Below, one piece after another: positions 1 through 6,127 of a DNA stretch of 7,141 bases. Each line of letters opens with the position of its first letter. Positions within the stretch are counted from its first letter, which is position 1. The stretch is from UBA7692 sp033578915 (lineage in GTDB: Bacteria; Bacteroidota; Bacteroidia; Chitinophagales; LD1). A model generated the notes under the pieces. That model searched no databases and was not told the DNA's origin. It was given only the letters and a program-made list of their open reading frames with translations. Both the position numbers and the translations under genes were made by a program. Where the stretch lies: contig JAVQWQ010000123.1 of NCBI GenBank assembly GCA_033578915.1, forward strand, positions 1 through 7,141. The letters are read 5' to 3'.

Positions 1-417
1 AAAGATTGTGGAGGTGTAAGAAATTTCTTTGGGGAGATTGTAACAGATAAAGTCTTTGAAGACAATTCTTTAGTGCGCAAAATGTTGGAAGGAGAGGGGG
101 GCGGAAAAGTTTTGGTAATAGATGGGGGAGGCTCTGAGCGCTGCGCCTTGGTTGGCGATCAGTTGGCAGAACTTGCTGTTCAGAACCGCTGGAACGGGAT
201 TGTTGTTTATGGTTGTGTGCGCGACAGTGCAGCCCTTGCCAACATATCCATTGCCATAAAAGCGTTGAATACTCATCCGGCAAAAAGCATAAAAAGAAAT
301 GAAGGACAAACACAGATAAAAGTAAACTTCGGTGGTGTGGACTTTATTCCGGGAAACTATATATACGGAGACGAGGATGGTATTTTAGTCAGTCCTATAA
401 GATTTTTTGAGTTATAG
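1..417 (+). CDS. rraA: RraA-family protein (HMG aldolase / oxaloacetate decarboxylase-like), 5' end missing
   Basis: The frame is open from base 1 to TAG at 415-417, giving 138 residues. Family members are about 160 residues, so roughly the first 20-25 are outside the window. GTG at 73 and ATG at 82 are internal codons, because conserved family sequence lies before them (FFGEIVT, then VFEDNSLV at residues 18-25). Visible hallmarks are VLVIDGGGS (37-45), GDQLAELA (52-59), VVYGCVRD (68-75), THP.KS (91-96), FGGV.F.PG (110-118) and YGDEDGILV (122-130). Asp53, 20 residues, then Arg74-Asp75 forms the D-x20-R-D motif linked to the metal site of class II-type HMG/CHA aldolases and their oxaloacetate decarboxylase activity. 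E. coli RraA inhibits RNase E, but the name has spread to many homologues that probably act as cytosolic aldolases or decarboxylases. The family call is firm; the true substrate is open. No terminator is evident after it. Confidence 0.93.
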   Translation, partial: KDCGGVRNFFGEIVTDKVFEDNSLVRKMLEGEGGGKVLVIDGGGSERCALVGDQLAELAVQNRWNGIVVYGCVRDSAALANISIAIKALNTHPAKSIKRNEGQTQIKVNFGGVDFIPGNYIYGDEDGILVSPIRFFEL

Positions 418-431
418 AATATGCAATTTAT

Positions 432-461
432 TTTGTTTTTTCAAATCTGCGTTTAGTTTTG
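432..461 (+). promoter_or_regulatory. candidate Bacteroidota-type promoter for cysE
   Basis: TAGTTTTG at 454-461 is an exact match to the Bacteroidota -7 consensus TAnnTTTG. TTTG at 432-435 lies 18 bases upstream, in the -33 position. Transcription would start near 467-470, leaving a leader of about 120 bases before the cysE ATG. The leader is AT-rich and I see no riboswitch-like structure in it. The call rests on consensus matching only. Confidence 0.45.
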
Positions 462-587
462 AATCACGTATTTTATGATACTGAAATACTGTTGTTGTAT
501 TTAAAACTTATTTTGGGGCTATCTATTAGTTTCTCAACTATACACTGCTCCTTCCCATCAATTTTTTATTGACCCAAATTTTAATTT

Positions 588-1391
588 ATGGCATCTGAAT
601 TAATGCTCAAAAATTTACCATCGCGCCTGAAAACACAGCGATTTACCGATGTTATTCAGGAATTTATGTTTCCCGTAGAAAATGAGATTATCGCCAATGA
701 AGACTGGAGAGAAGACAGAATAGAATTTTTAAAAATTCAATTGGAGGATTTGCTATCGCCTCTGGAGGAAAAACTGCAGCAATCGCTTAGCAATATATCC
801 ACAGCTTTTTTTAAAGAATTGCCAAAGGTTCAGCAAATGCTGAATGAAGATGCGATTTTTTTTGAACGGAGCGATCCGGCTGCAGAGTCCATAGAGGAAG
901 TAATTATAACATATCCGGGCTTTACTGCGGTGGTGGCTTATCGCGTAGCCCATGTGCTTTATCGCCTTGGCGTACCGGTATTACCACGATTAATTACAGA
1001 ATATGCTCATGGTAAAACAGGAATTGATATTCATCCTGGCGCATCAATAGCTGCGCCTTTTTTCATTGACCATGGCACGGGAGTGGTTATCGGACAAACT
1101 ACCGTCATTGGAAAAAATGTAAAAATTTATCAGGGTGTAACACTGGGCGCATTAGCCGTGCAAAAAGAACAGGCAGGCGTTAAACGTCATCCCACCATTG
1201 AAGACAATGTCATCATTTATGCCGGAAGCTGTATCTTAGGCGGAAATACGGTCATAGGTCACGATTCGATTATTGGAGGAAACGTGTTCCTCACAGAAAG
1301 CGTGCCACCTTTTTCTTTCGTTTATCACAAAAGCGAAGTAAAAATTCGCGACAAAAGCGAAATGGGCAGTGTTATTGATTTTGTTATCTGA
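588..1391 (+). CDS. cysE: serine O-acetyltransferase (CysE/EpsC type)
   Basis: Acetylates L-serine with acetyl-CoA to O-acetylserine, the first committed step of cysteine synthesis in the cytosol. The protein has 267 residues, close to bacterial CysE length. The N-terminal half is helical; DPAAES (96-101) and YPG.TA..AYR.AH (109-122) are family signatures. The C-terminal half is a left-handed beta-helix of hexapeptide repeats. By comparison with E. coli CysE, Asp147 (GIDIHPGA) and His162 (FIDHGTG) match the catalytic pair Asp143/His158; Asp96, Asp161, Arg200 and His201 (KRHP) match substrate-contacting residues. YQGVTLGAL (181-189) is the usual acetyl-CoA-region motif. Residue 170 is Gln where many homologues have Glu (IGET). 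The last four residues are DFVI, like the cysteine-synthase-binding tail of plant SATs. The ATG at 588 follows an AT-rich leader without Shine-Dalgarno, as usual in this phylum. The gene is convergent with secDF, 57 bases apart; no cysK is in the window. Confidence 0.96.
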   Translation: MASELMLKNLPSRLKTQRFTDVIQEFMFPVENEIIANEDWREDRIEFLKIQLEDLLSPLEEKLQQSLSNISTAFFKELPKVQQMLNEDAIFFERSDPAAESIEEVIITYPGFTAVVAYRVAHVLYRLGVPVLPRLITEYAHGKTGIDIHPGASIAAPFFIDHGTGVVIGQTTVIGKNVKIYQGVTLGALAVQKEQAGVKRHPTIEDNVIIYAGSCILGGNTVIGHDSIIGGNVFLTESVPPFSFVYHKSEVKIRDKSEMGSVIDFVI

Positions 1392-1448
1392 ACGTTTCAC
1401 CTATTTGAAAATCGGCCTATATAAACGCTCAATTATCTGATCTTGAAC

Positions 1449-4400
1449 TTACTTCTTGTTTTTCCGATTCATTAAATCCACCACAATAGGTGCAGCTACA
1501 AAAATTGAAGAGTAAGTTCCAATTAAAATTCCAAGAATCAGTGCAAAGGAGAAGCCTCTTATCGCTTCGCCACCGAAAATAAAGAGTATTAAAGCCACCA
1601 ACAACACTGTAACGGCAGTCATAATCGTTCTGCTCAAAGTGTTGTTGATGGAATTATTTACATTTTCTTCTAAGGTTCTTGTTGGGTACAATCCTAGATA
1701 TTCTCTTATGCGGTCAAATACGATCACTGTATCATTTACAGAATAACCAATCAGCGTGAGTATGGCAGCAACGATATGTTGGTCAATTTCTAAACTAAAG
1801 GGCATAAAGTGGCGGAATGCAGAGAATACGCCCAACACTATCAACGGGTCGTGAATCAATGCCAGGATAGCTCCCAAAGCATACTCAATTTTGCGGAAAC
1901 GAACCAAAATATACAAGAATACGCCCAATATGCCAAAAATTCCTGCCCACCACGCACCTCTGCGGATGTCGTCTGCAATAGTCGGGCCAATTTTTACAGA
2001 ACTTTTTACATAATTCTTCTCAAAAGTAGCCTTGTCAACCGGAGTTTGGTATATCCCCTTTACGCTTTCATAGATGGCATCAAGCACTATGCTATCGGCT
2101 TTTTCGTCGTTTTGATCAATCAGATAAGCTGTAGTTATGTTTACAGTATGCGCTGCGCCATACGTTTTAACCTGAGGAGTGCTTCCGATTTTCTGGGCAA
2201 TAGCTTTGGATACCTCTGCGGTGGTAACATCTTTGTCAAATTTCACTACATAACTGCGACCGCCTTTGAAATCAACACCTAGATCAAATCCAAAGAATAT
2301 ACATGAAATTAAACTTAAAACTACAAGCGTACCTGATATGGCGTATGAAATTTTTCTCTTGCCAATAAAATCATAGTTGAAATTCTTAAACAGATTCATG
2401 GTAAATCTGTTTCCAAACTGTACCTGCCAGTTTCGCTGAAATACGAAGTCGAAAATGAGGCGGGAGAATAAAACAGCCGTAAACATCGAGGTAAACAGGC
2501 CTATCACCAAAACAGTCGCGAAACCTTTTACCGGCCCTAAACCGAATACCAACAGCACAATCCCAACCACCATGGTGGTGAGGTTGCCGTCAATAATTGC
2601 AGCATACGATCTGCGATAACCTTCCTCAATAGCTAAACGAATACCCTTGCCTCGCGCCAGTTCTTCTCGTATTCTTTCGTTAATAATCACGTTGGCATCT
2701 ACCGCCATACCAAGCGTGAGGACTATTCCCGCCATTCCGGGCAAAGTGAAGGTGGCGCCGGGTATAGAAGCTATGATACCAATGATGAGAAACAGATTAA
2801 GAATCATGGCGATGTTGGCTATTAAACCAGAGCTGCTGTAGTAGCTCACCATAAAGAGAAACACTACCACAAAGCCAAGAATAAGGCTCATCAGGCCCGA
2901 ACGAATAGCTTCTTTACCCAAAGAGGGGCCAATCACTTGTTCCTCTACTACGCGCGTGCGTGCTTCCAGTTTACCGCTTTTGAGCACATTGGCCAGGTCT
3001 ATTGCCTCTTCCAGGTCATCTATACCGGTAATTTGTGAACGGCCTCCCGATATTTTAGCTTGTACACGTGGGGCGCTATACACCCTGTTATCAAGTACAA
3101 TAGCAATGCATTTTTTAACCGGCCTGCCATTTACCTCTCCGTTAAAAGCCGCCTCAGTCATTTTCTCCCACTTAGAAGCGCCCAGGCTGTTCATTGTAAT
3201 ATCTACTTCCGGAATACCAAACTGATCATAGGTTTGTATAGCATCCGTAATTACGTCACCGCTCAGAGGCGCCTCATCACTGGCAGGATTTTTCTTAATA
3301 GCATACAGGGCAAACACATTGGCATCTTTAGAAACCGGTTTGCTACCCCACAACAGTTTTAAGTCGCGCGGAAAAACTGCTCGCACCTCTTCCAATGCCA
3401 ACAGGCGATTGACTTTAGCAGTATCTTTTCCGTATGCTCTGCCAACGATTGGCCCTTCAGCAGTGCGGTAAGTCTGGCCATCCTGATACACCGATGGATA
3501 CAGTACTTCAAAAAGCGGATTGACGTTTTTGTTAGCGGTATCCTCGGCTGTCTTAAGAGTGGTGTCTTTTGAAGGAGCCTTGGCGCTGTCGCCTAAAAGC
3601 AGAGAGGCTACGTCTTCTCCGGCCTTAGCGCTGGCGGTATCGCCTGTTTCCGTTGTCTCTTTTTTCAAGGAAAGGCGATTGCGAAGTACAGTGTTTGCCT
3701 GATCTAAATAATTGATAATTTCCTCGTTTTCGTAAGTATCCCAGAATTCTAACTGTGCAGTTTGCGAAAGAATTTTTCTCACACGAGTAGGGTCATCCAC
3801 TCCGGGCAGTTCAAGAATAATTCTTCCGGTACCTTCTTGCAGCGAGATATTGGGAGCGGCAACTCCAAACTGGTCAATACGCGTTTTCAACACATTGTAA
3901 GTGTTGCCTATGGCAGCTTTCATATCTGCCCTGAGCACCTTAATCACTTCTTCATTCGTACTGTTGTAGTTAATCTTGCCCTGATAAGCTTCAATAGGCG
4001 CAAAGATGGTTGCCAGCTTTGCATTTGGGTCCACCTCTTTAAAAGCCTCTGCAAATAATGTGAGGAAGTCTCCTTCCTTTTCAGCTTGCTTTTTCACAGC
4101 AAGCTCTATGGCTTTGTTGAAAACAGGATTTTTGCTGTTGTACGCCAATTTTCTAAGCACATCGTCTTCTGAAATTTCCAGCACCAGATTCATCCCGCCC
4201 TTCAGGTCAAGGCCTAAATTAATCTGGCGGTCGCGGCACTCCTTGTAAGTGTATTTTACAATGCCCAGATTCAGCGCTGTCTCATTCTGAACGCTGTCAA
4301 GGTATTCTCTGCGTATCCTTCTGAACTCACGGTCGAGCGAATCTTCAAACAGCACCCTTGCCTGGCCTTTTAGATCAGCGGGTACGCTTCCTGTTTTGCT

Positions 4401-4520
4401 ACGGGCAAATTTTTCCGCCCGGCTTTCTACCATGCGCGCCGCAATCGTAAATGATAATTGATAGAGGCACACTACCGATAATACGATGGTAAAAAACCGG
4501 ATAACTCCTTTTAACTGCAT
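1449..4520 (-). CDS. secDF: fused protein translocase subunit SecDF
   Basis: Inner-membrane partner of SecYEG that uses proton-motive force to pull exported proteins out on the periplasmic side. SecD and SecF, separate in E. coli, are one chain of 1023 residues. I count about twelve membrane segments: 6-27, 541-558, 565-586, 592-612, 645-662 and 668-690 (SecD half), then 725-745, 857-873, 879-900, 914-934, 963-982 and 987-1013 (SecF half). SecD motifs are LGLDLKGG (102-109), ILELPGVDDP (235-244) and TLGMAVDANVIINERIREE (602-620), with Asp608 at the position of the essential proton-relay Asp519 of E. coli. SecF motifs are LGVDFKGG (747-754) and GYSVNDTVIVFDRIRE (925-940), with Asp930 and Arg937. 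The first periplasmic domain carries a Thr/Ala/Lys/Asp-rich insert at about 285-335, absent from E. coli SecD. The ATG at 4520 puts a short basic n-region before the first membrane helix. No Shine-Dalgarno is seen. It is probably transcribed alone. Confidence 0.98.
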   Translation of the reverse strand: MQLKGVIRFFTIVLSVVCLYQLSFTIAARMVESRAEKFARSKTGSVPADLKGQARVLFEDSLDREFRRIRREYLDSVQNETALNLGIVKYTYKECRDRQINLGLDLKGGMNLVLEISEDDVLRKLAYNSKNPVFNKAIELAVKKQAEKEGDFLTLFAEAFKEVDPNAKLATIFAPIEAYQGKINYNSTNEEVIKVLRADMKAAIGNTYNVLKTRIDQFGVAAPNISLQEGTGRIILELPGVDDPTRVRKILSQTAQLEFWDTYENEEIINYLDQANTVLRNRLSLKKETTETGDTASAKAGEDVASLLLGDSAKAPSKDTTLKTAEDTANKNVNPLFEVLYPSVYQDGQTYRTAEGPIVGRAYGKDTAKVNRLLALEEVRAVFPRDLKLLWGSKPVSKDANVFALYAIKKNPASDEAPLSGDVITDAIQTYDQFGIPEVDITMNSLGASKWEKMTEAAFNGEVNGRPVKKCIAIVLDNRVYSAPRVQAKISGGRSQITGIDDLEEAIDLANVLKSGKLEARTRVVEEQVIGPSLGKEAIRSGLMSLILGFVVVFLFMVSYYSSSGLIANIAMILNLFLIIGIIASIPGATFTLPGMAGIVLTLGMAVDANVIINERIREELARGKGIRLAIEEGYRRSYAAIIDGNLTTMVVGIVLLVFGLGPVKGFATVLVIGLFTSMFTAVLFSRLIFDFVFQRNWQVQFGNRFTMNLFKNFNYDFIGKRKISYAISGTLVVLSLISCIFFGFDLGVDFKGGRSYVVKFDKDVTTAEVSKAIAQKIGSTPQVKTYGAAHTVNITTAYLIDQNDEKADSIVLDAIYESVKGIYQTPVDKATFEKNYVKSSVKIGPTIADDIRRGAWWAGIFGILGVFLYILVRFRKIEYALGAILALIHDPLIVLGVFSAFRHFMPFSLEIDQHIVAAILTLIGYSVNDTVIVFDRIREYLGLYPTRTLEENVNNSINNTLSRTIMTAVTVLLVALILFIFGGEAIRGFSFALILGILIGTYSSIFVAAPIVVDLMNRKNKK

Positions 4521-4568
4521 GGGTTAGAACTTGAAATATTTTGTAAAAAAATCAATTTTAAGGAGCGG

Positions 4569-4596
4569 CAAATATAGAAATTGCCATTAGATTAAA
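4569..4596 (-). promoter_or_regulatory. candidate secDF promoter
   Basis: On the minus strand TATATTTG (plus-strand 4576-4569) matches TAnnTTTG exactly. The start of transcription would be near 4562, about 40 bases before the secDF ATG. The -33 element is weak: TTTA (4596-4593) with a 16-base spacer is the closest to TTTG. A short inverted repeat, GGCAA at 4567-4571 and TTGCC at 4581-4585, overlaps the -7 box. Confidence 0.45.
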
Positions 4597-4635
4597 TAAT
4601 CATCCGGTAACTACTGCACTTGCATTATTTTGCTT

Positions 4636-4664
4636 TTTGCTCCATCATGCTTTTGCCATATTTG
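4636..4664 (+). promoter_or_regulatory. weak candidate promoter for the QueD-family gene
   Basis: CATATTTG at 4657-4664 matches TAnnTTTG at every fixed position except the first. TTTG at 4636-4639 lies 17 bases upstream. If real, transcription starts only about 12 bases before the ATG at 4683, giving a very short leader. Consensus matching only. Confidence 0.25.
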
Positions 4665-4682
4665 CAACCGCAAAATTTTCCG

Positions 4683-5096
4683 ATGGTATATCTTACGCGA
4701 AAAGAACATTTCAATGCCGCACATGCCCTATACAACGACAAATGGAGCGAAGAAAAGAACAGAGAAGTTTTTGGCAAATGCGCTAATAGAAACTTTCACG
4801 GCCACAATTTCGACCTCTTTGTAACCGTAAAAGGCATTCCCCATCCCGATACCGGCTTTGTCATGAACGCTCACACCCTTAGTAAAATCATGAAGCGCGA
4901 AGTGGTGGAACGCCTTGACCACAAGAATCTGAATTTAGATGTGCCCGAGTTTAAGGACAAAATGGTGAGCTCAGAGACCGTAGTGAAACAAATCTGGCAA
5001 TGGCTTGAACCTCATATCAACGCGCACGGCTGCACCCTACATGCAGTAAAACTTTGCGAGACAGAGAATATTTTCGTAGAATATTTTGGAGAGTAA
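4683..5096 (+). CDS. queD: 6-pyruvoyl-tetrahydropterin synthase / 6-carboxytetrahydropterin synthase family protein
   Basis: Member of the PTPS/QueD family, zinc enzymes acting on dihydroneopterin triphosphate. QueD makes 6-carboxytetrahydropterin for queuosine; PTPS makes 6-pyruvoyl-tetrahydropterin. The protein has 137 residues, the usual family length. The zinc ligands would be His14 (NAAH), His39 and His41 (HGH); Cys33 (FGKCAN) is the expected catalytic cysteine, and Asp79-His80 (LDHKNLNLDVPEF) and Glu126 (ETENIFVEY) match further active-site positions. Cys is followed by five residues before HGH, as in animal PTPS (FGKC-x5-HGH), whereas E. coli QueD has three, and LDHKNL.LDVP.F is also very close to the animal enzyme. 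An in-frame ATG at 4620 would add 21 residues with no family resemblance, so I chose 4683. No other queuosine, folate or biopterin gene is nearby to settle the pathway; queD is the conventional name rather than a proven role. Confidence 0.9.
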   Translation: MVYLTRKEHFNAAHALYNDKWSEEKNREVFGKCANRNFHGHNFDLFVTVKGIPHPDTGFVMNAHTLSKIMKREVVERLDHKNLNLDVPEFKDKMVSSETVVKQIWQWLEPHINAHGCTLHAVKLCETENIFVEYFGE

Positions 5097-5161
5097 GCTG
5101 CCGAGACTAACAATAGTTTCTCAACAATTTTTTTAAGTGATTCAGAAATCCATGGGGGTGT

Positions 5162-5209
5162 CCTGTGTGGCAACGGTCTTCGCTTCGCTCAGGGCCGCGG
5201 CCACACAGG
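5162..5209. repeat. 10-bp inverted repeat with 28-base loop
   Basis: CCTGTGTGGC at 5162-5171 pairs perfectly with GCCACACAGG at 5200-5209. The loop holds GGTC...GGCC segments that could pair further with one G-U. It forms the left half of the GC-rich island. Confidence 0.8.
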
Positions 5210-5240
5210 CCGGGCTGCTTCGGGGTACGCTGTCGCTTCC

Positions 5241-5271
5241 GCCGCGACCGCGCCAGAGGCGCGGTCGCGGC
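5241..5271. repeat. perfect 14-bp GC-rich hairpin with 3-base loop
   Basis: GCCGCGACCGCGCC at 5241-5254 and GGCGCGGTCGCGGC at 5258-5271 are exact reverse complements around AGA. Thirteen of the 14 pairs are G-C. No T-run follows on either strand, so it is not a standard intrinsic terminator, though it could still block a polymerase or protect transcript ends from exonucleases. Confidence 0.9.
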
Positions 5272-5343
5272 CGCTCACTTCGTTCGCGCCCTCCGCATCC
5301 CTCACCCGAAACAACTTCCTCTTACACCGAAATTTTGCATCAG

Positions 5344-5411
5344 GATTTTTAGATTTGCAGAAACAACTTTTCCCCCTGTACTAATCTAATCTGCAACCAG
5401 GCTTAAAAATC
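5344..5411. repeat. interrupted AT-rich inverted repeat
   Basis: GATTTTTA at 5344-5351 pairs with TAAAAATC at 5404-5411. Further in, TTGCAG at 5355-5360 pairs with CTGCAA at 5391-5396. The arms have unequal spacers (3 and 7 bases) around a 30-base centre. It lies just downstream of the DUF4412-like gene (read leftward) and next to the GC-rich island. It could be a weak transcript-end structure or the worn ends of a small element; neither is proven. Confidence 0.5.
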
Positions 5412-5430
5412 TTCTTATAAAATTTTAAAT

Positions 5431-6102
5431 TTATTTGCGCTGCAGCATCCTCGCGTCTATGTAATCGGCAGGAACATCAAAGAAACTCGGCTCAAAACTC
5501 CCGGACTTTACTTGTTTAACCTCAAACGATGCTATTAGGGACCCGGAAGGGTCTTTTATAACAGAGGATAGAGGAAAGCCCGATAAACCCGCCTCTTCCA
5601 TTCCTTGAAGCTCCGGAAACGACCTAAAGTATCCTGCCCATGGTTTTATATCAGGCAGTGTAGATGTAACCCAAAACTCAGCAGTAAATTTATCTGTGTT
5701 AAACACAACCTTTCTGCATTCATATCCGGCTATATTTTTAGTTTCATTGGTAACCGTTGCTTTTCCTCTCTTGTAGTCAAACCTGGCATCCGGCTGAATA
5801 TTTGCAGAGCTTATAGTATAGAATATTTTTTTTCCGTTTTCGGGGTTTTCATCATACATCCTGATGGTTGAAGTAGCAGGGTCGGCAATCAAACTTGACC
5901 ATACCTTTTTGCCATCATATTCATTTAGCACTCTTATCTTGATTTTTTTACCTATGTGCCAGACCATTTGCATAGGATTTTTCTGGCTTGCATCCTTGTA
6001 TTGCATGTCAATCACATATTCTTGTGCGCAGACAAAAAAGTTATTGAGAAGTGCCATCCAAACACCTAAGCGAATCAAATTTTTTATGTTCATACTAATC
6101 AT
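5431..6102 (-). CDS. secreted DUF4412-like protein
   Basis: 223 residues, function unknown. The N-terminus reads as a Sec signal peptide: basic stretch NIKNLIR, hydrophobic core LGVWMALLNNFFV and a likely cut after Ala26 (VCA|QEY). The Cys at 25 is not in a good lipobox. The mature part is beta-rich. The block IAGYECRKVVF (124-134), then AEFWVT (141-146), then a Gly-Phe-Pro-Leu turn (175-178) and FFDVPADY (207-214) follows the layout I associate with DUF4412 and related Bacteroidota envelope proteins (G-Y-x-C-x-K, then x-W-V-T, then F-x-V-P-x-x-Y). Only one Cys (129) is in the mature protein, so no internal disulfide is expected. An alternative start at Met4 (ATG at 6093) would give an equally good signal peptide. 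It follows the glycine-rich gene by 25 bases on the same strand, suggesting one transcript. Confidence 0.8.
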   Translation of the reverse strand: MISMNIKNLIRLGVWMALLNNFFVCAQEYVIDMQYKDASQKNPMQMVWHIGKKIKIRVLNEYDGKKVWSSLIADPATSTIRMYDENPENGKKIFYTISSANIQPDARFDYKRGKATVTNETKNIAGYECRKVVFNTDKFTAEFWVTSTLPDIKPWAGYFRSFPELQGMEEAGLSGFPLSSVIKDPSGSLIASFEVKQVKSGSFEPSFFDVPADYIDARMLQRK

Positions 6103-6127
6103 AATTATTAAGTTTTAAAATTTAAGG

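Larger units (their letters stand above)
5151..5310. repeat. GC-rich intergenic island, probable dispersed repeat element
   Basis: By hand count about 115 of 160 bases are G or C (72%), against about 30% in the 50 bases before and 32% in the 120 bases after. It holds two strong inverted repeats (5162-5209 and 5241-5271), the 10-base palindrome GGCCGCGGCC at 5193-5202 and GCGGCCGC at 5267-5274. The edges carry a short inverted pair, GGGTG at 5156-5160 and CACCC at 5303-5307. Two segments look like variants of one phrase, CTTCGCTTCGCTCAGGGCC at 5179-5197 and CACTTCGTTCGCGCCCTCC near 5276-5294. No transposase is present. The composition, sharp edges and convergent intergenic location suggest a non-autonomous repeat or REP/MITE-like unit; its dispersal elsewhere cannot be seen from one copy. 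Confidence 0.6.
5097..5430. other. 334-base convergent intergenic region without a gene
   Basis: It lies between the ends of the QueD-family gene (+) and the DUF4412-like gene (-), so no promoter is needed here. It starts AT-rich with a seven-T run at 5128-5134, holds the GC-rich island at about 5151-5310, and ends AT-rich with an interrupted inverted repeat. Open frames through the GC-rich part have Arg/Pro-rich composition, no family resemblance and no credible start. I see no classical hairpin-plus-T-run terminator for either flanking gene. Confidence 0.8.

Noticed and set aside
527..538. 12-base exact repeat TAGTTTCTCAAC, also at 5114-5125
   Set aside because: About one to two exact 12-base matches are expected by chance in a window this size; flanking bases do not agree and there is no associated structure.
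1392..1448. Possible terminator between the convergent cysE and secDF genes (TTTCA...TGAAA)
   Set aside because: The stem is only five weak A-T-rich pairs with no following T-run; not enough to call.
4620..4682. Upstream in-frame ATG extending the QueD-family protein by 21 residues
   Set aside because: The extension has no family resemblance and overlaps the candidate promoter; the protein starting at 4683 has the normal family length and N-terminus.
5145..5333. GAAAT at 5145-5149 and 5329-5333 as a target-site duplication around the GC-rich island
   Set aside because: Five AT-rich bases occur often by chance and the right copy lies about 20 bases outside the composition edge; the ends need comparison with other copies.
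5137..5389. Two overlapping plus-strand open frames (71 and 74 codons) through the GC-rich island
   Set aside because: They are Arg/Pro/Ser-rich by-products of the GC-rich repeat, start at poor codons, match no family I know and run through inverted repeats.
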